From IMG/VR virus record IMGVR_UViG_3300025030_000266, positions 1 through 37,951 of that record: a stretch of 37,951 nucleotides of DNA; one strand, written 5' to 3'. The stretch is from a virus. The notes under the pieces were generated by a model that did no database searches, had not been told where the DNA came from, and saw only the letters and a program-made list of their open reading frames with translations. Made by a program: the position numbers and the translations under genes. Each line of letters starts with the position of its first letter. Positions within the stretch are counted from its first letter, which is position 1. This document shows, one piece after another, positions 31,511-37,951 of this stretch.

Positions 31511-31674
31511 TTGCTGGCCCTCGCTTCAGGCGCCCCGGTGAGCTGGTCGGGCATCGTTCTGCCGCCGCGAATCTCCTTCAGGAAGTTGCACACGGCCCGT
31601 TTGTCGGCCAGCCGTTTGCTCTTGGCCCACGGGTCAAATCTCCGAATCAGCTTTCCGTACAGTCCTCTCAGCAT
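31507..31674 (-). CDS. Small basic protein, 55 residues
   Basis: ATG 31674 with SD AAAGGGGGG. MLRGLYGKLIRRFDPWAKSK starts a basic helical product, with ADKRAVCNFLKEIRGGRTM later. It overlaps both neighbouring genes by a few bases, in keeping with the coupled early operon. Function unknown. Confidence 0.6.
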   Translation of the reverse strand: MLRGLYGKLIRRFDPWAKSKRLADKRAVCNFLKEIRGGRTMPDQLTGAPEARASK

Positions 31675-31901
31675 GCTCCCCCCTTTGAGTGATGGCAGTG
31701 TTGCATAACAGGAACTTCCATTTCTCCGCCGTTGGCGGTCATCAGATCGGACATGGTCTGGTACAGAGCGACCGCACCCTTCGCCTGGTCTTTGGCCGAG
31801 GCTTCAGGGTTATAGCGGACCAGCTCGACGAAGCAGGCAACCATGAGATTGGGATCGAACCCGTACTTGTTCGGGTTCAGCTTCAGCGTCTTTATGTTCA
31901 C
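31668..31901 (-). CDS. Small protein following MuB
   Basis: 77 residues from GTG 31901, overlapping the MuB stop (GTGA). It has a helical pattern (DPNLMVACFVELVRYNPEAS and AKGAVALYQTMSDLMTAN) and ends with MQHCHHSKGGAC, a Cys/His-rich tail. In Mu the gene after B is kil, but I see no clear likeness to it. Confidence 0.6.
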   Translation of the reverse strand: MNIKTLKLNPNKYGFDPNLMVACFVELVRYNPEASAKDQAKGAVALYQTMSDLMTANGGEMEVPVMQHCHHSKGGAC

Positions 31902-32851
31902 CCTTCACCCCCGAGGTCGCGCCATGCAGCCCTGATCACCGCCGGCCCGATCGCGCCGCCCGCGCCGGCGGCGAACATGCTGGCGTTGCGGATCACCTTG
32001 ACCATGCCGCGCAGGGCGCCCGGCTTCTTGGCGATGTCGGCCAGCAGGGCCTGCTCGGCTTTACCGGTGATGCCAAACGCGGCGGCCAGCATATGCGCGT
32101 CGCCGTCGACCGACTGATTCAGACGCAGGCGCTTCCCGATCCTGGAGAACACCTGGGCGAAGTGGGCGGCCCTGGAGCCCCCGGTAATCCGGTTGTAGAC
32201 GCTCTCGTTGCCTGCGAGCACAACGCCCGCGTCGCCATCGGCAAGGTCATAAAGGGAGCGGATTGACTCGATGCCGGAGCTGTTGAGGTGCTGCCCCTCA
32301 TCGACGATCAGCAGGCCGTGGCTGTTTTTCATCCGGCTCACGATCTCCCGGCGGATTTTAGAGGCCGCGCCTCCCTTTTCATTGGAGATCCCGAAGGCGA
32401 TTGCTATCTCCTCCAGGACCGCCGGGACCGTGGAGCAGTCGGGCGTCATGGTGGCGAGCCAGACGTTGGGATTGTTGTCCCGGTAGTTCTTGGCGGTGGT
32501 TGTCTTGCCGACGCCGGCGCCACCGTAGATCACGCAGAAGTCGGCAGCCATCTGGGCGTAGGAGAGCACGGGGAGGATCCGCCCGGCGGTGGGTGTTTTT
32601 ACGAAGGCGGGGGGCGGCGGCATGATATCGGCGGCCGTTTGGCTGCGCTCGCGATACTCGACCCAGGTGCGGAGCTTCTCGAAGATGTTCTCGTTGTTCC
32701 CCTTGTACTTCCCCTGCAGCCAGGAGTTCAGGGCGCCGTCGTTGACCCCGGACTCCCGGGCTACCTGTTTCTGGCTGAGGTCCGACCCTACTTCGGTCAG
32801 GGACCTGATGTGGCTGCGCAGTGCGTCCTGTGTTGCGAATCGTTCGGTCAT
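31898..32851 (-). CDS. Transposition target activator, MuB-like AAA+ ATPase
   Basis: 317 residues with SD AGGAGGAGAA. An N-terminal XRE-like helix-turn-helix (LSQKQVARESGVNDGALNSW, residues 26-45) is followed by an AAA ATPase with Walker A GGAGVGKTT (110-118) and Walker B LLIVDE (180-185). The C-terminal helices end GPAVIRAAWRDLG. MuB coats target DNA as ATP-dependent filaments, activates MuA and gives target immunity. It lies directly after the transposase. Confidence 0.93.
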   Translation of the reverse strand: MTERFATQDALRSHIRSLTEVGSDLSQKQVARESGVNDGALNSWLQGKYKGNNENIFEKLRTWVEYRERSQTAADIMPPPPAFVKTPTAGRILPVLSYAQMAADFCVIYGGAGVGKTTTAKNYRDNNPNVWLATMTPDCSTVPAVLEEIAIAFGISNEKGGAASKIRREIVSRMKNSHGLLIVDEGQHLNSSGIESIRSLYDLADGDAGVVLAGNESVYNRITGGSRAAHFAQVFSRIGKRLRLNQSVDGDAHMLAAAFGITGKAEQALLADIAKKPGALRGMVKVIRNASMFAAGAGGAIGPAVIRAAWRDLGGEG

Positions 32852-32902
32852 CTGGTATTCTCCTCCTGTTTGGTCATCCCCGCCCCTGGGCGGGTGTTAA
32901 AG

Positions 32903-32930
32903 GGCCGGGGCGGCTACCCCGGCCTTTTTT
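32903..32930 (+). terminator. Terminator facing right, between MuA and MuB genes
   Basis: GGCCGGGG-CGGCTA-CCCCGGCC followed by TTTTTT on the plus strand. In this orientation it would stop transcripts coming from the left that run antisense to MuA. On the minus strand it is followed by only CTTTA, so A-to-B read-through should be possible. Confidence 0.7.
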
Positions 32931-32934
32931 CATA

Positions 32935-34899
32935 TCAGATCCTCGTCTTGCGCCTCTCCATCTCCAACTCCTTCATCTGCTCCACCGCCCGTATAAAGCT
33001 GTCCTCGTAGCCGTCGCTGGTGAGCTCCGAGCCCACGGCCTTTTTGAAGGTCCCTTTGACCACCTTGGTGCTCTGCGGCGCCGGTGCCTCGGAAGGCGGG
33101 ATGAAGCTTGCAGCCTGCAGCGCGGTCATGCGGCGCTCGGCGTCCAGCGATGTCTTAACAGCCTTCTTGTAGCTGTTGCGCTGGCGAGCGTGCTCGCGGG
33201 CCGCGTCGTGATCGTTGAAGCCGGCGGCGAGGATGCACTGGGCGGCGCCGATGTAGCGGCCGTCCAGGGTGTAGCAGTGGACCTCCCCCTGCAGGTGTTC
33301 CGGATCAAAGCGGACCGTGATCTTGCGGCCGGCGAAGGTGCGCAAAGCCTCGCTCCAGTAACGGTTCTCGCCCCCGCTGTGGTTGTAGAACTTGATGGTG
33401 ATGGAGGCGTCATCGCGGTTGCAGGTGACGCTGTCGCAGGCGAGCAGCCAGAGCCGCCGCTGCTCCGCTGTGGCCTTGCGGACCACGGTCCTCGCGTAGG
33501 ACTCGGCGAAGACGGCGTCGAAGGAGCGGCCGTTCATGCCGCGGCCGGTGCGGCCCAGGCGGGCGTTGAAGGTGACCACCTCGGTCTCCAGGATCTGCAG
33601 GAACTCTGCGAGCGGTACCGGCCGTTTTTTGGTGCCGCGGCCGTCCCAGGCCGGGTGCTTGTCGACGTACTCCGACAGGCCGCCTCGCCCGAAAATGCGC
33701 TCCACAGGCTTGGCCTGGCCGTGTCCGGGTGTGGCCCAGTGGACGGTGGCGCCCAGCATAGGCACGATCCCCATCGGGTCCTCTTCCTTGACCTTGAAGC
33801 GGTAGCGGTTGGGAGCGCCGCCGGTCATGGTCTTGTTGGCTGCGGCGCGCGTGTTGTCGAACCACCAGTCGCTGGGAATGCCGTAGCGCTCGACCATGTC
33901 GCCGGAGGAGAGACGGATCACCTCGGTATTCTCGGAGACGTCGGCCCGGTAGGTCAAAATCTTGGAGCTGAAGATGTCCTGCCAGACCCAGGCGGTGGGG
34001 CGCACCACGACGCCGTCGCCGAAGTCGACGTGGGGCCAGAAGGTGTAGCCGTCGCCGTTCACCGCCTCCAGGGCGGAAAATACCGCGTGGTCCCGCTCCT
34101 GGTCCGGGTAGCACTTCTTGAGGCCTTCGGCGCCCAGGCGCGCCAGTATGATCGCCTCCCGGGGGAGCTCCTTCTCCAGCTTGCGCATCAGCGTTTTGAG
34201 GCTCGGGATGGTCCAGCCGTGCTTTTTGGCGGAGCGCTCGAGGCGGTCGTAGCAGGCTTGAGGAGTGGGCTGGGCCTTGCGCAGGTAGTCAGCCTTGAAG
34301 GCGTCCCAGGCCAGGATGTCGCACTCCGCTTTTTTCTGGCGGCCGGCGTACTGGTCCACCAGGACCGGGAGCCGGTCGGCGCGGTCGACACCCTTGACCT
34401 TCTTGAGCCAGCCCGACACCGTCTGCCAGTTGTCGCCGACCTGGGCGGCCACGATCTTGTAGGCGTCGCACCTCGACTCCCCCTCGTCGATCAGCTTCTC
34501 CACCGCCGTGATCGCCGCGAGCTTGCGCTGAGCGTCCAGCTTGGCGCGCTCCGGCTTGCGCTCGTAGTAGGCCCAGAGGTGCGAGTGATCGGCCGCTGCC
34601 GGTGATGTGGATGCCGCATCTTTAAATCCGTTTAAATCCCGCTTAACACGGGGCTTTTTGGGCTGCGCCTGCTCGCGCTGCATGTGGATATGGGCGCGGG
34701 TTTCGGCGGGGAGGGAGTCGAGGTGATACTCGGTACGTTTGCCGCCGGGGCCGCCCTTCGCGTCGACCTGCTGAAAGTTCCAGATTTCGCGATCGGCGCG
34801 CAACTGCACGCCGCGTTCTGTACTGGTCCGGAGCAGGCCCGGCAGCCCCGCCAACTCCTTGGCCGGAAAATACTCTTTATCCCAGTTGATGCATTTCAT
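32935..34899 (-). CDS. Transposase, MuA family (DDE)
   Basis: 654 residues, close to MuA (663). The catalytic triad is intact: Asp283 in NGDGY, Asp348 in WWFDNTRAAANK and Glu400 in GQAKPVERIFG. Further MuA blocks are VSENTEVIRLSSGDMVERYG, GAPNRYRFKVKEEDP and VRFDPEHLQGEVHCYTLDGR. N-terminal DNA-binding domains are shortened (MKCINWDKEYFPAKELAGLP opens a MuA-like winged helix). The C-terminus carries the MuB-interacting basic end MERRKTRI. It joins phage ends to target DNA for integration and replication. Confidence 0.97.
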   Translation of the reverse strand: MKCINWDKEYFPAKELAGLPGLLRTSTERGVQLRADREIWNFQQVDAKGGPGGKRTEYHLDSLPAETRAHIHMQREQAQPKKPRVKRDLNGFKDAASTSPAAADHSHLWAYYERKPERAKLDAQRKLAAITAVEKLIDEGESRCDAYKIVAAQVGDNWQTVSGWLKKVKGVDRADRLPVLVDQYAGRQKKAECDILAWDAFKADYLRKAQPTPQACYDRLERSAKKHGWTIPSLKTLMRKLEKELPREAIILARLGAEGLKKCYPDQERDHAVFSALEAVNGDGYTFWPHVDFGDGVVVRPTAWVWQDIFSSKILTYRADVSENTEVIRLSSGDMVERYGIPSDWWFDNTRAAANKTMTGGAPNRYRFKVKEEDPMGIVPMLGATVHWATPGHGQAKPVERIFGRGGLSEYVDKHPAWDGRGTKKRPVPLAEFLQILETEVVTFNARLGRTGRGMNGRSFDAVFAESYARTVVRKATAEQRRLWLLACDSVTCNRDDASITIKFYNHSGGENRYWSEALRTFAGRKITVRFDPEHLQGEVHCYTLDGRYIGAAQCILAAGFNDHDAAREHARQRNSYKKAVKTSLDAERRMTALQAASFIPPSEAPAPQSTKVVKGTFKKAVGSELTSDGYEDSFIRAVEQMKELEMERRKTRI

Positions 34900-34925
34900 T
34901 GCAGATCCCCCCGACTCAGACCAAT

Positions 34926-35399
34926 CTATCTCTTGCCTTCGAGTTCCTGCAGGAAGAGCAAACGCTTTTTCTTTTGCGCCTGCAGCTCCCGGGACTGTTC
35001 ATCAAGCTTCTGTATCTCCGCCCGAAGGGCGTCGGGACCGGGGAGCATGAAGACACCCGCGCCCTCGGCCAGTAGCCGGATCAGCTCGACGTCTCCAGTC
35101 GCAGCACAAAACGCCGAGTAGAAGCGGCCCGGCATATCATGGGGATGGCTGTCGGCGGTCCAATTGTTGATCATGCAGACCGTGATCCGCTCGCCTGCGA
35201 GCTCTTCCATTTCCTCCGCGATCGCTTCCCTGGACTTGGGTGCCTTGCGGATGCCGGCCTTGATCGCCGCACTGATCTGCGCGTTCATATTGAGCCGACC
35301 TGGGCGGCTGAACTGCCGCTCTTCCCTCTCCTGGCGTAACAGGTCCAGGAGGCTCAGCTGGTCGTTATCGGTGACTAAACTTTTTTTGTTCTTTGTCAT
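34926..35399 (-). CDS. Early protein before transposase, unknown
   Basis: 157 residues. A basic N-terminus (TKNKKSLVTDNDQLSLLDLL) is followed by a helical DNA-binding-like middle (SREAIAEEMEELAGERITVCMINNW) and a C-terminal coiled coil (ALRAEIQKLDEQSRELQ). Proteins of this size lie between Ner and MuA in some other transposable phages. A regulatory or replication role is likely but not shown. Confidence 0.7.
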   Translation of the reverse strand: MTKNKKSLVTDNDQLSLLDLLRQEREERQFSRPGRLNMNAQISAAIKAGIRKAPKSREAIAEEMEELAGERITVCMINNWTADSHPHDMPGRFYSAFCAATGDVELIRLLAEGAGVFMLPGPDALRAEIQKLDEQSRELQAQKKKRLLFLQELEGKR

Positions 35400-35439
35400 T
35401 GAATGGCCGTTAATTTTCGTCTATATTCCCGATCTATTA

Positions 35440-35652
35440 CTAGACCGCGTGTTTCCAGATCCGGTCGAACTTCTTCTGGTTCATGCCGAGCACGTTGGCC
35501 AGAGCGATTTGGACCGGTCGGGATTCCCAGTGTCCGTTCAGCGCGCCGGAGATGGCAGGGACGCCGACCTTGGCGACAACAGCCACGTCCTTTAGCTTGA
35601 TGCCGTTTTCGTTGAGCAGGGCCTTTACTTTGCGGTGCGTTTTACGATCCAT
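35440..35652 (-). CDS. Ner-like helix-turn-helix regulator
   Basis: 70 residues, SD TGAGG. LLNENGIKLKDVAVVAKVGVPAISGALNGHW forms a helix-turn-helix, and RPVQIALANVLGM matches the lambda-repressor-like/Ner fold. It is the first gene of the early operon, as Ner is in Mu, where it limits early transcription. Confidence 0.8.
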   Translation of the reverse strand: MDRKTHRKVKALLNENGIKLKDVAVVAKVGVPAISGALNGHWESRPVQIALANVLGMNQKKFDRIWKHAV

Positions 35653-35674
35653 TCAGGCCTCATTTTTAGGGGTC

Positions 35675-35704
35675 AAAAAGGGGGCTGATTTCCCTCCTTT
35701 TTTT
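35675..35704 (-). terminator. Hairpin in early leader, possible attenuator
   Basis: The minus strand has AAAAAGGAGGG and CCCCCTTTTT with a 7-nt loop and one bulged A. It lies between the early promoter and the Ner-like start and ends in a T run, so it may reduce early transcription. Confidence 0.45.
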
Positions 35705-35742
35705 GGACCCTCCAGCTAAACAAGTTTAGTAAGTTCTGAACT

Positions 35743-35771
35743 CTTATAGTTCACAACTTTCAGTAAGTCAA
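35743..35771 (-). promoter_or_regulatory. Early promoter, sigma70 type
   Basis: TTGACT (35766-35771), a 17-bp spacer and TATAAG (35743-35748) on the minus strand point at the Ner-like gene and transposase. One operator copy overlaps the spacer/-10 edge (35748-35758), another lies just past the -10 (35732-35742), and a third is upstream of the -35 (35783-35793). Confidence 0.85.
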
Positions 35772-35809
35772 TATTTTTTTGCAGTTCGGAACTCGGCGTT
35801 TTAGCGCTT

Positions 35810-35838
35810 TTGTCTGCATATTTGCAACTATCTGTATT
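35810..35838 (+). promoter_or_regulatory. Possible repressor promoter
   Basis: TTGTCT (35810-35815), 17 bp and TGTATT (35833-35838) on the plus strand. The match is modest. Operators lie on both sides, so autoregulation is likely. Confidence 0.4.
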
Positions 35839-35903
35839 TTAATGTGAAACAGAGTTCCGAACTGATCAGCTTCGGTTCGCAACCCTGTTCGGAACTGAGG
35901 CCT

Positions 35904-36560
35904 ATGAGTTCAGAACTAAACCTGAAGAAAAGACTGCTTGAGATCATCGGCGAAGAGGAGCCGTATAAATGGGCTGCGCGTGCCGGCGTTTCTAAGTCAA
36001 CGCTCTACAACATCCTGAATAAGGACGGCAACCCGCGCGCGGACCAACTACTCAAGCTCAGCAAGGCGACCGGCCGCACCATGGAGTGGTTACTGACTGG
36101 GAGCAGTGGCGAGCTGGCGGAAGAGCTGCAGGGTGTGAGCGAACGGGTGGACCAGTACGAGCCGACTACGGTCGATAAAGTGAAGGTTTACGCGCTAGCC
36201 GGCGCTGGGCATCCGAACGAACTCACCGATACCACTCCGGTTGCAGAAGTAGCGGTGCCGAAGGGGTACTACAAGCCGTCGATCGTTCCGGTACTGATCC
36301 GCGGCCGCAGCATGGAAGACACCATCGTGGACGGTGCGATAGTAGGCGTAGATCGTGAAGATAAGATGGTAGTAAGTGGGGAGATTTACGCGGTTTGGGT
36401 GCCTTATGAGGGGGCTGTGGTGAAGCGACTGTACCTTGACCCGGAAAAGATCACCTGCAGGTCCGACAACTCGAAATTTGCCGACTTTGTCGTAATGTTA
36501 GACCGGGTCGATGAACACTTCGTCCTGGGCCGGGTGAAGTGGGTTATTCAGAGGTATTGA
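35904..36560 (+). CDS. Prophage repressor, LexA/S24 type
   Basis: 218 residues from ATG 35904; the frame is open 60 nt further upstream but across operators. An N-terminal helix-turn-helix (WAARAGVSKSTLYNILN, residues 23-39) is followed by a linker. The C-terminal S24 peptidase domain has Ser136 in GRSMEDT and Lys174 in AVVKRL. An Ala-Gly pair in LAGAG (98-102) is the likely self-cleavage site. This means RecA-stimulated cleavage and SOS induction are possible, unlike classical Mu c, which is not of this type. It is transcribed away from the early operon. Confidence 0.93.
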   Translation: MSSELNLKKRLLEIIGEEEPYKWAARAGVSKSTLYNILNKDGNPRADQLLKLSKATGRTMEWLLTGSSGELAEELQGVSERVDQYEPTTVDKVKVYALAGAGHPNELTDTTPVAEVAVPKGYYKPSIVPVLIRGRSMEDTIVDGAIVGVDREDKMVVSGEIYAVWVPYEGAVVKRLYLDPEKITCRSDNSKFADFVVMLDRVDEHFVLGRVKWVIQRY

Positions 36561-36578
36561 GCGAGGGGGAGGAGTCTT

Positions 36579-36941
36579 GTGAAGACTAAGAATGCAGGAC
36601 TAGCTGTGCTACTTGGAGCAATCATACCAGGAGCAGGTCATATCTACGTTGAAAGGTATGGGTCCGGGATTTGGTACCTTGCGCTTTACCTTATTATTTT
36701 CCCTGGAGTGATCGGCGGTTGGATGGGTTATACAATAGCGTCCGCCTCGACTTCCGACGGTTTTTTGATTCTAATTGCAATCTTGGCGTTGATAGCCTGG
36801 TTGTTCAGCCTTTATTCGGTTTATGTTGATGCCCAAAGGTTCAACGAAAAGGCCCAGCGAGAGAGCAAGAAGTGTCCACACTGCGCAGAATTCGTCAAAG
36901 CAGAAGCTAACACCTGTCGGTACTGCCACCAGTCGGTTTAA
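36579..36941 (+). CDS. TM2-like membrane protein with C-terminal zinc ribbon
   Basis: 120 residues from GTG 36579 (SD GGGGGAGGAG), 16 nt after the repressor stop, so probably expressed in the lysogen. Hydrophobic segments at about residues 7-22, 31-52 and 61-82 resemble a TM2-type membrane unit with GAGHIYVERYGSGIWYL. The C-terminus has KKCPHCAEFVKAEANTCRYC, a double C-x2-C ribbon. Position suggests a lysogenic conversion or superinfection-exclusion function; this is inference. Confidence 0.75.
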   Translation: MKTKNAGLAVLLGAIIPGAGHIYVERYGSGIWYLALYLIIFPGVIGGWMGYTIASASTSDGFLILIAILALIAWLFSLYSVYVDAQRFNEKAQRESKKCPHCAEFVKAEANTCRYCHQSV

Positions 36942-36966
36942 ACGATATTGCAAGCGATTTAAGCGC
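36935..36966 (+). repeat. GGTTTAAACGAT...GATTTAAGCG element, copy 1
   Basis: GGTTTAAACGAT followed shortly by GATTTAAGCG occurs here at the stop of the membrane gene and again at 37630-37661 after the next plus-strand gene. It may be a gene-end or recombination-junction motif. Confidence 0.6.
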
Positions 36967-36998
36967 AAATACGCCGGAAAGATATTCTGCCGCCCGGA

Positions 36999-37196
36999 TT
37001 AGCCGAAAAGCGCTTTTGCAAGCGGTACCGCAATGGGTTTGACTTTACGGTTTGCTTTCTCGGCTGCCTCAATTGCGCAGCTCACTTCATGAGCAGCTTT
37101 GCCCAACGCAAGATAGGCATCCATGTCGACCCCCCGGAAGGCCTCTGTCGAGGCGCCCAATATTTTCAGTATCCGATTTAATCTGTTTTGAGCCAT
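36999..37196 (-). CDS. Small unknown protein opposite the lysogeny genes
   Basis: 65 residues from ATG 37196. A helical pattern (AQNRLNRILKILGASTEAFR, then YLALGKAAHEVSCAIEAAEK) ends in a basic stretch. It is divergent from the next gene with a 28-bp gap and convergent with the membrane protein. The SD is weak. Unknown function. Confidence 0.5.
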   Translation of the reverse strand: MAQNRLNRILKILGASTEAFRGVDMDAYLALGKAAHEVSCAIEAAEKANRKVKPIAVPLAKALFG

Positions 37197-37224
37197 CAAT
37201 TAACCCCATGAAAGGAAATATGCC

Positions 37225-37617
37225 ATGTATTTCTACACCGAACCAGGCGGAGATGCAATAGCGAAGGCGTTCCATAAATGTGGAGCCCTTATGAAGGAAG
37301 GCAAACACCTCCAGACCGCGATCGTGGTGCCACAGATGTCCAACCTTAACGGCATCATCAGCGACTATCTCGGTGATGATGCTATTCGATGTCTCACGAA
37401 GAACAAGGTAATCAAGCTCAACCCGGAGGAGATCCTGTTATTTACCAAAAGGAATCCGCCTTTGATGTTTAAGGGGCCGATACTCGCTGCATTTACCACT
37501 ATTCCCCAAGTCAAGGCTATCATCAAAGCGTGTCCAGGCGCGGAGATCGTATACATTCCTTGGCAGGAAGACGAGAAAGATCTCTATGTAAAGCTTTACC
37601 GAGCTACTCAGCTATAG
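37225..37617 (+). CDS. Accessory protein near phage end, unknown
   Basis: 130 residues, SD GAAAGGA. A Rossmann-like alternation of strands and helices is visible (HLQTAIVVPQMSNLNGIIS, DAIRCLTKNKVIKLNPEEIL, IPQVKAIIKACPGAEIVYIP). No nucleotide-binding or catalytic motif is recognised. It lies outside the repressor, where transposable phages often carry cargo genes. Confidence 0.7.
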   Translation: MYFYTEPGGDAIAKAFHKCGALMKEGKHLQTAIVVPQMSNLNGIISDYLGDDAIRCLTKNKVIKLNPEEILLFTKRNPPLMFKGPILAAFTTIPQVKAIIKACPGAEIVYIPWQEDEKDLYVKLYRATQL

Positions 37618-37629
37618 CTGTCAGCAGCT

Positions 37630-37661
37630 GGTTTAAACGATGGCGCAGGGAGATTTAAGCG
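37630..37661 (+). repeat. GGTTTAAACGAT...GATTTAAGCG element, copy 2
   Basis: The second copy of the element at 36935. Here it lies inside the loop and 5' arm of a large hairpin. Confidence 0.6.
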
Positions 37662-37697
37662 GGAATTAAAGCCTAAAACGCCCTGCGCCTTATTTTG
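37642..37697 (+). terminator. Possible terminator after accessory gene
   Basis: GGCGCAGGG and CCCTGCGCC form a perfect 9-bp stem with a 30-nt loop, followed by TTATTTTG. The large loop makes it less certain. CTGCGCCTTAT in its 3' arm also occurs at 11168 and 24893. Confidence 0.45.
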
Positions 37698-37796
37698 TGA
37701 ATCAAGTGGGTGAGGTCTGTGGATAACTCGGATTTTGCGATTCAAACGTTCGACGCGCCCGCCGCGACCGAACGCCGCTAACCTCCCGACCTCAAA

Positions 37797-37838
37797 ACGA
37801 TTCCCACTCGATTCCATCCGATCCCACCGAATCCCGCC
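37797..37838. repeat. Four degenerate 10-bp repeats near the phage end
   Basis: CGATTCCCAC, CGATTCCATC, CGATCCCACC and GAATCCCGCC start at 37798, 37809, 37819 and 37829, spaced 10-11 bp apart, so they face the same side of the helix. They lie ~30 bp inside the candidate phage end. Confidence 0.65.
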
Positions 37839-37951
37839 TTTGTGGGTTCCTAGTGTCTTGTTGCAGGCTTAAAGTCCCCTCTCCCCTGGTGGGTGAGGGC
37901 TAGGGAGAGGGGGGGAAGGGCCAGTGCAAGAAGCAAACCGGACACTGCTGC

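Larger units (their letters stand above)
35732..35917. promoter_or_regulatory. Repressor operator array, seven AGTTCnGAACT-like sites
   Basis: 11-bp palindromes lie at 35732, 35748 (imperfect), 35783, 35853, 35874 (GGTTCGCAACC, imperfect), 35886 and 35907. The last is within codons 2-5 of the repressor. They cover the early promoter and the repressor start, as expected of operators for the adjacent S24-type repressor. Confidence 0.85.
37618..37951. other. Candidate left phage end and flanking host DNA
   Basis: No gene is visible. A possible phage terminus is the CA at 37864-37865 (minus strand begins TGCAACAAGACAC), because Mu-like ends are 5'-TG...CA-3'. Beyond it lies a GC-rich inverted repeat (CCCCTCTCCC at 37876 and GGGAGAGGGG at 37903) typical of bacterial intergenic DNA. 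The exact end cannot be proved without the other end. Confidence 0.35.

Noticed and set aside
32821-34605. A 594-codon plus-strand open frame opposite the transposase
   Set aside because: Antisense to MuA, whose DDE motifs are intact; no start signals.
1-37951. tRNA, rRNA or insertion sequences
   Set aside because: No cloverleaf, rRNA-like stretch or second transposase was seen by eye. A tRNA scan would be needed to exclude a tRNA fully.

Overview
The window is almost entirely one Mu-like transposable prophage, read mostly on the minus strand, in a GC-rich Gram-negative host. Taxonomy can only be guessed. High GC, the gene style and an intergenic GC-rich inverted repeat past the right end suggest a Geobacter-like deltaproteobacterium, but no host gene is visible to confirm it. 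The phage left end (repressor side) lies near the right edge of the window. The phage right end lies beyond position 1, because the last gene (a tail fibre) runs off the left edge.

Layout from right to left, the direction of most transcription. (1) About 37.87-35.65 kb is the control and lysogeny region: a candidate phage end with helically spaced repeats, two accessory plus-strand genes, a LexA/S24-type repressor, and a divergent early promoter embedded in seven copies of AGTTCnGAACT. (2) 35.65-31.9 kb holds a Ner-like regulator, an unknown protein, transposase MuA and target activator MuB. (3) 31.9-24.9 kb is the early/middle region of many small genes, often overlapping by 4 nt: DUF3164, zinc-ribbon miniproteins, a protein with an 18-copy pentanucleotide repeat, GemA (Mu gp16), a Mor/C-type activator, DUF551 and several small membrane peptides. 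(4) 24.8-22.2 kb is lysis and packaging entry: a holin/transglycosylase fusion, Rz/Rz1 spanins, a DksA/TraR zinc finger, and gp25- and gp26-like proteins. (5) 22.2-16.4 kb is Mu-like packaging and head: gp27, gp28 terminase, gp29 portal, MuF with a C-terminal toxin-like domain, and the gpG morphogenesis protein. (6) 16.2-11.2 kb is protease/scaffold, decoration protein, a lambda-E-like capsid protein with a surprising signal-peptide-like N-terminus, gp36, gp37 and the tail tube. (7) 11.1-0 kb is a lambda-like non-contractile tail module: G/GT with a frameshift, tape measure, M, L, K, I, J and an Ala/Ser/Thr-rich fibre. The phage is therefore a Mu-type replicator with a siphovirus tail.

The most striking regulatory feature is a three-site late regulon. 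The perfect palindrome TTGAAACGTTTCAA, followed by CTGATCAA, lies exactly 24 bp upstream of a TATAGT/TATAAG -10 box at three places: before the lysis genes, before the protease/head genes and before the tail chaperone genes. These correspond to Mu Plys, PI and PP. The one Mor/C homologue in the window is the natural candidate activator. Two of the three sites belong to a ~185-bp duplicated cassette of terminator, operator, promoter, leader hairpin and Shine-Dalgarno (SD) sequence.
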